Shown here: one piece after another, positions 1-7,395 of the stretch
Numbering within the stretch: the stretch's first letter is position 1
Layout of the letters: each line of letters begins with the position of its first letter
DNA from: Anaerolineae bacterium
Lineage (GTDB): Bacteria > Chloroflexota > Anaerolineae > JAAYZQ01
Direction: 5' to 3'
Length of the DNA stretch: 9,997 nt
NCBI GenBank assembly: GCA_016926595.1
Contig: JAFGOG010000500.1
Location: 1 to 9,997, forward strand
Program-made: the position numbers and the translations under genes
Notes under the pieces: model-generated
What the model saw: only the letters and a program-made list of their open reading frames with translations
Databases searched by the model: none
What the model was told of the DNA's origin: nothing

Positions 1-474
1 CCCCTGCCCGTGTGGCTACTATGGCGACCCGGTGCAGGAATGCACCTGCAGCAACGCCATGGTCACCCGCTACCAGAAGCGGATCTCGGGCCCCCTGCTG
101 GACCGCATCGACATCCACATCGAGGTGCCGCGCGTGGACTATGAGAAGCTGTCGAGCGACAGGCTGGGGAGCCGTCGGCGGCGATCCGCAAGCGGGTAGA
201 GGCGGCGCGGGCGCGGCAGCGCGCCCGGTTTCGAGGCACGCGGCTGCTGGCGAACGCGGACATGGGGCCGGCCGAGGTGCGGGATTTCTGCCGGCTGGAT
301 GACGCGGGGAAGAGCTTGCTGAAGGCGGCGATGCACCAGTTGAATATGAGCGCGCGGGCGTATCACAGGATTTTGAAGCTGGCGCGGACGATTGCGGATC
401 TGGCGGGGAGTGAGGAGATCCAGACGGCGCATTTGGCGGAGGCGATTCAGTATCAGCCGAGGAGGCAAAGCTAG
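1..474 (+). pseudogene. comM: ComM/YifB-like Mg-chelatase-family ATPase, C-terminal fragment 1, frameshifted
   Basis: The frame opens at base 2 with [16 protein letters not shown], the cysteine-rich motif of the ComM/YifB AAA+ family. It continues through [20 protein letters not shown] (end of the AAA+ core, with the conserved arginines) into the helical C-terminal Mg-chelatase domain (ADMGPAEVRDFCRLD ... AYHRILKLARTIADL). ComM is known as a hexameric helicase that extends branch migration during natural transformation. Compared with the copy at 9329-9803, one base is missing near 167-169 (CTGGGGAGCC against CTGGGCGAGCC). Translation therefore runs into TAG at 197-199, and the true frame resumes as a downstream ORF ending at TAG 472-474. 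The N-terminal Lon-like domain, Walker A and Walker B lie left of the window or are absent. Family assignment is firm. Whether the 5' part exists upstream cannot be seen. Confidence 0.85.
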
Positions 475-480
475 GCTATG

Positions 481-496
481 TTGGGTGAAAGCCCAA
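481..496 (+). other. Intergenic stretch 475-584 with a weak hairpin
   Basis: The roughly 110 bases between the first two comM fragments hold no convincing ORF. The only structure I see is a short hairpin, TTGGG-TGAAAG-CCCAA, directly after the stop of fragment 1. It lacks a following T-run, so it is a poor intrinsic terminator. The rest does not resemble the comM sequence expected upstream of the NPCPCG motif, so fragment 2 is joined to unrelated DNA here. Confidence 0.3.
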
Positions 497-584
497 GATC
501 ACGGTGAAATGATGTGCCAGCTATGCTGACCATCCCAATCGGAGGTGATCTCAGACCCGAGCAGAGGCGTTGTCTTGTTACTAT

Positions 585-766
585 CCCTGCCCTTGTGGTT
601 GGTTTGGGGACCCGGTTCGCGAGCGCACCTGCTCCATGAACATGGCCAACCGCTACCAGAAGCGCATCTCCGGCCCCCTGTTGGACCGCATCGACACGCA
701 GAGCGCATGGAGGTGCCCCGCGTCGAGTACGAAAAGTTGTCCGACGATCGGATGGGCGAGCCATCG
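585..766 (+). pseudogene. ComM/YifB-like fragment 2, diverged and truncated at both ends
   Basis: The reading frame at 585 gives [37 protein letters not shown], then moves two bases out of phase to give [20 protein letters not shown], ending at 766. This is the same part of ComM as fragments 1 and 3 but a clearly different sequence, so it probably comes from another comM lineage rather than a recent duplication. About 11 bases (acgcagagcgc) replace the 6 expected between RID and the M/IEV strand, which causes the frameshift. One cysteine of the CxCG...CxC set is replaced (RERTC instead of QECTC). The C-terminal helical domain is missing. The fragment ends about 10 bases before the stop codon of the convergent gene. 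It is a non-functional relic. Confidence 0.8.
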
Positions 767-776
767 ATACCACAAC

Positions 777-3101
777 CTAACCCGCCAACCCCTCCCGCGT
801 TGAAACGCCAAAGCGCGCCAATATTTCTTGCACCTCGGCCAGCTTGTCACCGGGCACCACCACCAGGGCGCGGTCGCCGGCGGCAAAGGGCACCAGGTAG
901 GGCTGCAATTCGGGCTGCTGGCGCAGATCGTCCAGGGTATCCTGATCGCGGAACTGGAGCAGCGTCAGCGTCTCGGCGGCGGCTGCGCCGTAGTAGCCGC
1001 CCCAGGCCTTGAGCTGGGCTTCCAGGTTGGCGGGCAGCGTGCCCCGGTGCAGTTTGCTCAGCTCTTCCAGCAGGCGCAGGACCTTGCCCTTGCTGCCCCC
1101 GGCTCGCCGCACCGATTTTTCGGTCAACTGCCAGCGCCCCTCGCCCATTTTCTCGGCCAGCCGGTCCAGGCGGCCGCGCAAATGCAGGCTGGGCACGGCG
1201 TGGATGGCCTGGATGCTGCCATCCTCCCGGACGAGCACCCCCTTGTCGGCGGCCTCCGGCTCGGCGCCCGAGACGGCCGGGAACAAGCCCTGGCCGACCA
1301 GGGCGGCGACCAGCGGTTTTTCGGCGCCCTTGCACACCAGTGCCACCTCGGGCGACAGGGCGCGGGCCAGGTGGACTCCGGCCCCAGGATCGGCCATCAA
1401 CTGCGCCAGCAAGCCGGCATCGGCGGTCTGGAGCAGGCTCACACCGCTGCGAAAGACGATCCGCTCGTGGTGGGCGCCCCACTCCTCTAGTGAGCGGCGC
1501 ACATTTTGCGGCAGTTCGACGCCGCTGGTTTCCTCCAAAAAGCGAATGACCTCGGGCACGTCCAGGCCCACCTGCTGCGCCTGGTAGATCGAATCCCGCG
1601 ACAGGTGATAGGCAAAGGCGCCCCGGTCGGCCTGCTGCCGCTCGGCAAACAGGTCCAGGCGGGCCAGCCAGGCCAGGCTCACCGGGCCGAGGGCCAACAC
1701 CTGGAAGCTGGGCTGGACGACCAGCTTGCCCGCCTCCGGGGCCGGGAGCTGAGCATCCACGCCGGCCAACAGCGCCTTGCCCGACGGCGTCAGGCGAAAA
1801 GCATTCCACTGCCCGCCGGCGTAGCCCCGGTCGACCAGTCCGAGCCGGGGCAAAAAGCCGGTCACAACCTCGCTAACAAAGCGGCGCTCGGCCACCTCGA
1901 ATTTCCGCAGCAGGTCCTTGGTCGAGCCGGAGTAATAGGCGGCGCCGACGCGGCTGTAGTAGTAGCTGCCGCGATAATTCTCCACGTAGGTGTGGTTGGG
2001 CAGCAAAAAGTCGGGGTCCTGGTCCGAGACTTCCTGAAAAAACTCGTCCAACTCGAACCAGGCACCAGCCGGCAGGCCACGCAAAACTTCCAGCAGGATC
2101 TTGCGAGCGTGGGCCAGGTGGGGACCATACTGGTTCAGTTCAGTTTCCCAGCCGGCGGTCGCACCCAGGCTGGACCAGGCTTCCAGGCAGGTCCGGCGTT
2201 GCTTGGGTTGTGGCCAGGTCCAAAGGGGCGGGATGGCCAGGGGATCGGACTCTTTCGGGCGCAACTGCCCGGCCTGGCGTTCGACCAGGTCCAGTTTTTC
2301 CAGGAGCAGGCGCAGCAGGTAGAGCCGCCCGGTTTCGTCCTCGCTGCGCGCCTCCTCCAGGGCGCGGTCGGGATCCAACAGCAGGCCGTTGAGCGCCCGC
2401 AGCGTGCGCTTGCCGACCATGCCGTTTTGCAGCAGGGGCACCTCGTTGTGCCGCACAAAATCCCAGTAGAGGTACAGTTCACGCAGCAGCAGATCCGGGT
2501 CGCCGGGCTGGACCTGCTCCGGCTGCCAGGCGGCGGTGGCGAGGGGGATCGGCTCCGGTTCCGGCAGGTATTGGCGGACCGTTTGCGGCACAAAGAGCAG
2601 AGTGCCGGGATGAAAGCGCAGTTTGTGGACCGTGTTGGCGCCGGTCAGGCTCGTGGTCCGGCTAAAGACCAGGCCGTGAAAGGTCAGGCGGGCCAGCACG
2701 TCCGCAAACTCGGTGGAGCGCGGCCGCTTGGGATCGCCGGCGTACTCGCCCCGGTCGTAGGGCACGCCGCCACGGTAGTGATAGCGCGATTGGGATTTGT
2801 CCATCTCAGTGACCGTGACCAGGCCGGCGCGCACCACCTCGCGGCGCAACGTCTGGGTGGGGGCCGCGCCGCCGCGCAGCAGCAGCCGGTTGAGCACGGC
2901 CCGTTCGCGCTCGTTCAGCTTGGCCAGCGAGGCCAACACCCGCTCCCGGCCAAAAAAGTGGGCTTTCATCCGGGCGATTAGCGGGTCTTTGGCCAGTTTT
3001 TTGCCCCGGGCGTCCACCACGTCCAGCCCGGCCTCCTGGGCCATGTCCCACAGGGTGGCGGCGTGGTACAAGTCTAGGATTTCGCTGATCTCATCGGGCA
3101 T
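777..3101 (-). CDS. Helicase-associated protein with two tandem XPB-N-like modules (774 aa)
   Basis: Large protein without signal peptide or membrane segments, third gene of the XPB operon. The N-terminus (about 10-48) is SAP-like ([13 protein letters not shown] ... KDPLIARM), followed by a helical/winged-helix-like stretch ([14 protein letters not shown]). A second winged-helix-like region at about 335-448 contains [16 protein letters not shown] and a Tyr-rich insert ([13 protein letters not shown]). Residues about 459-610 ([12 protein letters not shown] ... [12 protein letters not shown]) match, by eye, the N-terminal region of the XPB helicase encoded upstream, a family usually labelled 'helicase-associated / XPB-Ssl2-like'. 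A second, more diverged copy covers about 620-766 ([17 protein letters not shown], then [15 protein letters not shown]). I chose ATG 3101 (MPDEIS) over the in-frame TTG at 3131: the TTG lies inside a palindrome, whereas AAAGAG precedes the ATG. Role inferred: DNA-binding or regulatory partner of the helicase, comparable in context to Rv0862c beside XPB in mycobacteria. No catalytic motif seen. Confidence 0.85.
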   Translation of the reverse strand: MPDEISEILDLYHAATLWDMAQEAGLDVVDARGKKLAKDPLIARMKAHFFGRERVLASLAKLNERERAVLNRLLLRGGAAPTQTLRREVVRAGLVTVTEMDKSQSRYHYRGGVPYDRGEYAGDPKRPRSTEFADVLARLTFHGLVFSRTTSLTGANTVHKLRFHPGTLLFVPQTVRQYLPEPEPIPLATAAWQPEQVQPGDPDLLLRELYLYWDFVRHNEVPLLQNGMVGKRTLRALNGLLLDPDRALEEARSEDETGRLYLLRLLLEKLDLVERQAGQLRPKESDPLAIPPLWTWPQPKQRRTCLEAWSSLGATAGWETELNQYGPHLAHARKILLEVLRGLPAGAWFELDEFFQEVSDQDPDFLLPNHTYVENYRGSYYYSRVGAAYYSGSTKDLLRKFEVAERRFVSEVVTGFLPRLGLVDRGYAGGQWNAFRLTPSGKALLAGVDAQLPAPEAGKLVVQPSFQVLALGPVSLAWLARLDLFAERQQADRGAFAYHLSRDSIYQAQQVGLDVPEVIRFLEETSGVELPQNVRRSLEEWGAHHERIVFRSGVSLLQTADAGLLAQLMADPGAGVHLARALSPEVALVCKGAEKPLVAALVGQGLFPAVSGAEPEAADKGVLVREDGSIQAIHAVPSLHLRGRLDRLAEKMGEGRWQLTEKSVRRAGGSKGKVLRLLEELSKLHRGTLPANLEAQLKAWGGYYGAAAAETLTLLQFRDQDTLDDLRQQPELQPYLVPFAAGDRALVVVPGDKLAEVQEILARFGVSTREGLAG

Positions 3102-3118
3102 TTTACACTCTTTTGCAA

Positions 3119-3137
3119 GGCGAATTGCCAATTCGCC
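3119..3137. repeat. Perfect intercistronic palindrome, 9-bp arms
   Basis: GGCGAATTG-C-CAATTCGCC is a perfect inverted repeat with a single central base. It abuts the TAG stop (3138-3140) of the SWIM gene and ends 17 bases before the ATG (3101) of the next gene. In the operon transcript it would form a very stable hairpin with almost no loop, so cruciform DNA or a protein-binding palindrome is as likely as an RNA element. There is no T-run, so it is not a classical terminator. The form resembles short dispersed REP-like palindromes; whether it recurs in this genome cannot be checked here. Confidence 0.7.
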
Positions 3138-5450
3138 CTACACCTCGTCGGTCTGTTTAGGTGTGTAGCCGGCCTTTTCCAGCTCGGCCACTAGTCGCCC
3201 GGCGTCTTCGGGGCGGACGATGACCAGCCGGGGCGAGACTTCGGCCACCAGGAGCTGCTCCAGCGAGGTGGCAGCCTTCATCTCGGCCAGGGCATAGTCG
3301 TCGCCAAACTCGACGACGGTCAGGTTTTCGTAGAGGCGCAACCGGCCATAGGCTGCCCACCAGGCGGCCAGTTGCTCGCTGATGGCCTGCGGCACAGGGA
3401 TAACCAGCAGCCGCTCCCATTCAGCCAGGAGGTCGCCCAACACGGCGCCGTCCTCGAATGCCTGGTAGGCGGCCTGGGCATCCAGCCGGTAGACAAAGCG
3501 GTCCAGCCCGGTTGCTTCCAGGCGGGCGATGCGGTCCAGCAGGCTGTGGGCTTGGGCGCTGACCAACGAGGGGGTGACGGCGATGGTTTGTTCGCCGGCC
3601 ACCACCGCGTCGGCTACGGCGCCAGCCTGCACCGGGCCGGCAGCGTGGCGCGGCGCGCCGGGCACATCGACCCGGTCCCAATAGAAGTCGGCCAGGCCGT
3701 GCAGCCGGAAGGCGACGAGCTGCGGGCCATCGAAATGCAGGTCGGCCAGGCCCAGCCAGTGCAGGGGCCCGGCGATGGCCTGCTGGAGAAAAGCGCCCTG
3801 CCCGGCGCGCCAGTCGTCGGGATCGGCGGGACTCAGGGGCAAGCCGTTGCGGGCCAGGAACCAGTTCCCGGTCGCGTCGGGATGGCGGTAGGTCTCCCAG
3901 ACCTGGGCGTCAAAGCGGGGCCAGGCAACGCGTAGCATCGACTCCAGGTCGGCGATCTGGACCCAGCGGTCGTCGGGCAGGCAGGCCAGCGCCCGCAGCA
4001 GGCGATGGCGAAAACGAACCAGATCGACGCGCAGGCGCTCCGGCTTGAGATAGGAATAGCGCCAGGCGTGTTTGAGGCGCAGGCTGCCGTCGGCGCGCAG
4101 CAGCGGCCACAGTTCGCTCCAGGCAGCGGTGCCAAAGTAGTGACGAGCCAGCAGGGCGCGCTGGGCCAGCTCGTCGCGGCGCAGAAATTCAGCCTTGACC
4201 TCCGGCCAGACGGTGATCGGGCTACCGGGCTGGACGAGGCCGGCGGTGAGCAGCAAGGCGTACAGGAATTCGAGCTGGGCTTCGCCGCCGACGATGGGCG
4301 CCAGACGGGCCAGGTCCGGGTCGGTCAGGGGCAGGGGCGGCGGCGGTATGGTCAGCGCCAGGTCCGCGCCGCGCCGCGCGGTCAGCAGGCCCTCGCGCTC
4401 GGCCTCGACCAGCTCCAGGGGGTCATAGTCCCACCCCTGTAGCTCCCGGTGAAAGCGTTCGAGGCGCGGACGCGGCATCGGCGAGCGGAGCGGCACGGGT
4501 GCCTGCTCCAGCAGCAGCAGAAGCTGGCCGGCGGACCGGACCAGGGTTGAGGAGTCGGCCAGTTGCAGGCCGCTGGCCGCGCTGTCGTCAGGCAGGTCGT
4601 AGGAGGCGGGGACGACGCCCTCTAGAAGCGGCGGGAAACGGCGGGCCAGGGTGGGGGGCACAAAGTCGATCTGGGTATCGGGATAGTCGTTCTTGACCGA
4701 CCAGGGCAGGGCTAGGCCCTGCTCCACCAGGTGGCGGCTGTAGGTCTCGATCTGCTTGTGGCGATTGAGATCACCCCAGGTCAGGGCCAGGCGAGCCAAG
4801 TCGTCGGGATGGACCTGGTCATCGCCCAGCACGAGCATGGCGCGGAGGACCTGGCTGTGCTCATGATCCAGCCCGGCGATAGTCCGGCGCAAGTCGCCAG
4901 CGTCTTCAATCTGGGCCAACACCTGGCCGACCACTTCGGCCTTGCGCGAGCCGCGCACCTTCCAGCCGCGCCGTTTGGCCAGGTCGCGCAAATCCTGGAT
5001 GGTGATGTTGTCCAGCCATTGGGCCAATTGTTGGCGGTCCCGTTGCTGGCGCTCCTCGAAACCGTCGGCCAGCCAGGCCGGCGGCTTGCCTGGGCGCTGG
5101 GTAGGCGGCGGCTCGACGGGAGTGACGGGCAGGGGAAAACCGGGCAAGGTCGTGGCCGGCGCCTCGACGGCAAAGGCGCCGGGCGCTTCCATCCACTTGA
5201 TCAGGAGGGCGCCGATGTGTTTGCAGTAGCCGCCCCAGGAATAGGGGCACGTGCACTGGGCGTGGATGCCGCCCGGCAGCACCTCGACTTCGACCTGATA
5301 TAGGTAGGTGCCGCGCACCTGGGCGCTGAGGAGCTCGCCGGCGCGCACCGGGTTGTAGATCGAGTTCTGGTATCCGCGCGCTTTGCGTAGGCTCTGGTCG
5401 TTCAGCACGCCGTGCAGGTCGTTTTCGGTCAGGGCTTCCAGGCTGGGCAT
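3138..5450 (-). CDS. SWIM zinc-finger / SAP helicase-associated protein (770 aa)
   Basis: Second gene of the XPB operon, starting 3 bp after the helicase stop codon. Residues about 64-85 form a SWIM zinc finger: C66-x-C68-x7-C76-x-H78 in QCTCPYSWGGYCKHIGALL. SWIM fingers are known to mediate DNA or protein binding in SWI2/SNF2 helicase-associated proteins and MULE transposases. A Pro-rich linker (about 101-125) leads to a SAP-like segment at 149-182 (TIQDLRDLAKRRGWKVRGSR), then a helical/winged-helix-like region (QVLRAMLVLGDDQVHPDDLARL) and a second one near 490-600 (LPDDRWVQIADLESML). The last 150 residues (621-770) resemble the N-terminal module of the XPB helicase, including TVVEFGDDYALAEMK against the helicase's SLVLYSDDRPLITEL. 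No nuclease or ATPase motif is visible. The likely role is a DNA-binding partner of the helicase. The N-terminal assignment is strong; the overall function is inferred. Confidence 0.88.
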   Translation of the reverse strand: MPSLEALTENDLHGVLNDQSLRKARGYQNSIYNPVRAGELLSAQVRGTYLYQVEVEVLPGGIHAQCTCPYSWGGYCKHIGALLIKWMEAPGAFAVEAPATTLPGFPLPVTPVEPPPTQRPGKPPAWLADGFEERQQRDRQQLAQWLDNITIQDLRDLAKRRGWKVRGSRKAEVVGQVLAQIEDAGDLRRTIAGLDHEHSQVLRAMLVLGDDQVHPDDLARLALTWGDLNRHKQIETYSRHLVEQGLALPWSVKNDYPDTQIDFVPPTLARRFPPLLEGVVPASYDLPDDSAASGLQLADSSTLVRSAGQLLLLLEQAPVPLRSPMPRPRLERFHRELQGWDYDPLELVEAEREGLLTARRGADLALTIPPPPLPLTDPDLARLAPIVGGEAQLEFLYALLLTAGLVQPGSPITVWPEVKAEFLRRDELAQRALLARHYFGTAAWSELWPLLRADGSLRLKHAWRYSYLKPERLRVDLVRFRHRLLRALACLPDDRWVQIADLESMLRVAWPRFDAQVWETYRHPDATGNWFLARNGLPLSPADPDDWRAGQGAFLQQAIAGPLHWLGLADLHFDGPQLVAFRLHGLADFYWDRVDVPGAPRHAAGPVQAGAVADAVVAGEQTIAVTPSLVSAQAHSLLDRIARLEATGLDRFVYRLDAQAAYQAFEDGAVLGDLLAEWERLLVIPVPQAISEQLAAWWAAYGRLRLYENLTVVEFGDDYALAEMKAATSLEQLLVAEVSPRLVIVRPEDAGRLVAELEKAGYTPKQTDEV

Positions 5451-5453
5451 GGG

Positions 5454-7247
5454 CTATTCTCCAGAGACCAGGTGACGGGGCCGGACCTCGACGAACTCGC
5501 CGACCAGGGTCGCCGGCGCATAGTCGGCTACCTCATCCTCGTAGAGGATCGTGTAGCGGTAGCCCTGCTCGGTGAGGAAAAGCTGGCGGTTGGCGCTGTA
5601 CTCCTGGTCGTTGGTATCTTTGCTGACCAGGGTGTAAAAGTGGGCCAGCAGGCCGTTCTTTTTGGGGCGCAGGATGCGGCCCAGGCGTTGGGCCTCCTCC
5701 TGGCGGCTGCCAAAGGTGCCGCTGATCTGGATCATGACGTTGGCGTCGGGTAGGTCGATGGCAAAGTTGCCCACCTTGGAGACGATCAGGCAGTGAAATT
5801 CGGCCTCGCGGAACTGGCCGTAGAGTTTGCGCCGCTCGCGCACCGCTGTCTGGCCGGTGATGAGCGGAAAGTCATAGTGGTCAGCCACCTGCTGGAGCTG
5901 CTCCAGGTACATGCCGATGATGAGCACCTGGTCGTCGGCGTGTTTGGCCAGCAGTTGGTCCAACACGTCGAACTTGACCGGGTTCTCGGCGGCGACGCGG
6001 TATTTCTGGCGCGGGTCAGCCAAGGCATACTCCATGCGTTGTTGGGGCGGCAGGTTGATGCGGATCTCGGTCACGTCGGCGGTGGCGATCCAGCCCTGCT
6101 TTTCCAGGTCTTTCCAGGGCACGTCGTACTTTTTGGGGCCGATGAGTGAAAATACGTCGGTTTCGCGGCCATCCTCGCGAACCAGGGTGGCGGTCAGTCC
6201 CAGGCGGCGGCGGGCTTGCAGCTCGGCGGTGATACGAAAGACCGGCGCGGGCAGCAGGTGGACTTCGTCGTAGATGATCAGACCCCAGTCGCGCAGGTTG
6301 AATAGCTCAAAGTGGGGAAACTCATCGGCCAAGGCAAAACCCCGTCCTTTGCTGCCGCGTTTGCGGTAGGTCATGGTCTGGTAGGTAGAGATGGTGACGG
6401 GGCGAATCTCTTTGCGTAGCCCGGTGTATTCGCCCACCTGATCTTCGGCCAGCGTTGTTTTGTCCAACAGCTCGTCGATCCACTGCCGGACGGCGACGGT
6501 GTTGGGCGTGAGGATCAGGGTGTTGCACTGCATCTCGGCCATGACGGCCATGCCGACCATCGTCTTGCCCGCGCCGCAGGGCAGGACAACGACGCCCGAG
6601 CCGCCGTGGGCCGCGCCCCCGGCGTAAAAGATGTCAGCGGCTTCGTGCTGGTAGCGGCGCAGGGCAAAGGGCTTGGCACCCTGGGTCATCAGCCGCAGGT
6701 GCAGCTCCAGGGCTTCGCCGTCCACATAGCCGACCAGGTCCTCGGCTGGGTAGCCGATCTCGACCAGGGCGTGTTTGATGTGCCCCCGGCGGGCAGGGTC
6801 CATTTTGAGGGCCAGGGCGTCCAGCGGAGCGACGATGAACGGCGCGAGCTGTTTGTGGCGGGCCAGTTCGGTGATGAGCGGCCGGTCGTCGGAGTAGAGG
6901 ACCAGGCTTTGCCCTGAAGAACTCGAAGGGTCGGTGCGCCAGGCGAGCTTGACCCGCCCGTAGCGCGAGATATAGTCCTGGATGTCCACCCGGACGTTGC
7001 CGGGTAGGGGATATTTGCTATAGCGCTCCAGGCCATCGAGGATGGCCTCGGCGCTCAGGCCAGCCGAGGCGGCGTTCCATAATGACAGGGGCGTGATGCG
7101 ATAGGTATGGACGTATTCCGGGCTCTTTTCCAACTCGGCGAAACGGGCCAACACGTCGCGGGCCTGCTGGTAAAGATCGTTGTCTACCTCCAGCAGGACG
7201 CTCTTGTCGCCCTGGACGATGACGGGATTCAGTGAATTGTAGGTCAT
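5454..7247 (-). CDS. XPB/Ssl2-type superfamily 2 DNA helicase (597 aa)
   Basis: ATP-dependent 3'-5' DNA helicase/translocase of the XPB (ERCC3/RAD25) family, first gene of the operon. Motifs in order: Q-like region FALRRYQHEAADIF (about 194-207); Walker A LPCGAGKT (222-229, K228); motif Ia LILTPNT (244-250); motif II DEVH (327-330); motif III LTATLVRED (351-359) containing the XPB-specific RED triad (357-359) known to be needed for unwinding; thumb-like insert near 395-435; motif V-like region ISGTFGSRQEE; motif VI QRLGRILRPK (520-529). Residues about 8-172 are the N-terminal module that corresponds to the damage-recognition region of archaeal XPB. ATG 7247 is preferred to the in-frame TTG 7268 because AAGGGA lies 12 bases upstream and MTYNSLNPVIVQ looks like a family N-terminus. 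The length is normal for bacterial XPB. No Bax1-type nuclease partner is in the window; the neighbours are three helicase-associated proteins instead. Confidence 0.96.
   Translation of the reverse strand: MTYNSLNPVIVQGDKSVLLEVDNDLYQQARDVLARFAELEKSPEYVHTYRITPLSLWNAASAGLSAEAILDGLERYSKYPLPGNVRVDIQDYISRYGRVKLAWRTDPSSSSGQSLVLYSDDRPLITELARHKQLAPFIVAPLDALALKMDPARRGHIKHALVEIGYPAEDLVGYVDGEALELHLRLMTQGAKPFALRRYQHEAADIFYAGGAAHGGSGVVVLPCGAGKTMVGMAVMAEMQCNTLILTPNTVAVRQWIDELLDKTTLAEDQVGEYTGLRKEIRPVTISTYQTMTYRKRGSKGRGFALADEFPHFELFNLRDWGLIIYDEVHLLPAPVFRITAELQARRRLGLTATLVREDGRETDVFSLIGPKKYDVPWKDLEKQGWIATADVTEIRINLPPQQRMEYALADPRQKYRVAAENPVKFDVLDQLLAKHADDQVLIIGMYLEQLQQVADHYDFPLITGQTAVRERRKLYGQFREAEFHCLIVSKVGNFAIDLPDANVMIQISGTFGSRQEEAQRLGRILRPKKNGLLAHFYTLVSKDTNDQEYSANRQLFLTEQGYRYTILYEDEVADYAPATLVGEFVEVRPRHLVSGE
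5457..5462 (-). promoter_or_regulatory. Shine-Dalgarno of the SWIM gene inside the helicase gene end
   Basis: On the minus strand GGAGAA sits within the last codons of the XPB gene, with TAG-CCC-ATG following. The site is about 6 bases from ATG 5450. Together with the 3-base gap this indicates coupled translation of the helicase and the SWIM protein, and it fixes the start of the latter. Confidence 0.75.
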
Positions 7248-7276
7248 AGATCCGGCTTGTCCCTTCAAGACTGACT

Positions 7277-7289
7277 CGCTATCTTAGCG
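7277..7289. repeat. Small inverted repeat over the helicase promoter -10 region
   Basis: CGCTA-TCT-TAGCG has 5-bp arms and a 3-bp centre. It overlaps the predicted -10 element (7281-7286) of the minus-strand operon, so it could be an operator. Short palindromes of this size arise by chance; this is a weak call. Confidence 0.3.
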
Positions 7290-7309
7290 CAAGATTCGGG
7301 AAGGGGCAA
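7281..7309 (-). promoter_or_regulatory. Putative sigma-70 promoter of the XPB operon
   Basis: On the minus strand, TTGCCC (7309-7304) is followed after exactly 17 bases by TAAGAT (7286-7281). Each hexamer matches 4 of 6 consensus bases. Transcription would begin near 7274, giving a leader of about 27 nt to ATG 7247 that includes AAGGGA. This supports the ATG start, since TTG 7268 would be almost leaderless. Moderate match. Confidence 0.5.
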
Positions 7310-7338
7310 ATTGGAGAGTGGAAAAGAAGGGCAAGAAA

Positions 7339-7367
7339 TTGACGGGCCGGGCAGAGAAAGATATACT
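7339..7367 (+). promoter_or_regulatory. Putative sigma-70 promoter of the 613-aa gene
   Basis: TTGACG (7339-7344), a 17-base spacer, then TATACT (7362-7367): 5 of 6 matches in both boxes. Transcription would start near 7374, about 22 bases before ATG 7396. The BglII-like palindrome CAGATCTG (7372-7379) lies at the predicted start site. Only about 30 bp separate this promoter from the -35 box of the divergent XPB promoter, so the two probably share regulation. Confidence 0.7.
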
Positions 7368-7395
7368 GAGGCAGATCTGAGATGGGGGGCGGAAC

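Noticed and set aside
541..550. GGAGGTGATC, a perfect extended Shine-Dalgarno, or on the other strand the 16S rRNA 3' tail
   Set aside because: No start codon at the right distance downstream, and the flanking bases do not match a 16S rRNA end.
1506..2981. 491-aa plus-strand ORF
   Set aside because: Antisense shadow of the 774-aa gene in high-GC DNA; rich in Gln/Gly/Ala with no recognisable domain.
3102..3131. TTG 3131 as start of the 774-aa protein
   Set aside because: It lies within the palindrome with no ribosome site; ATG 3101 has AAAGAG upstream.
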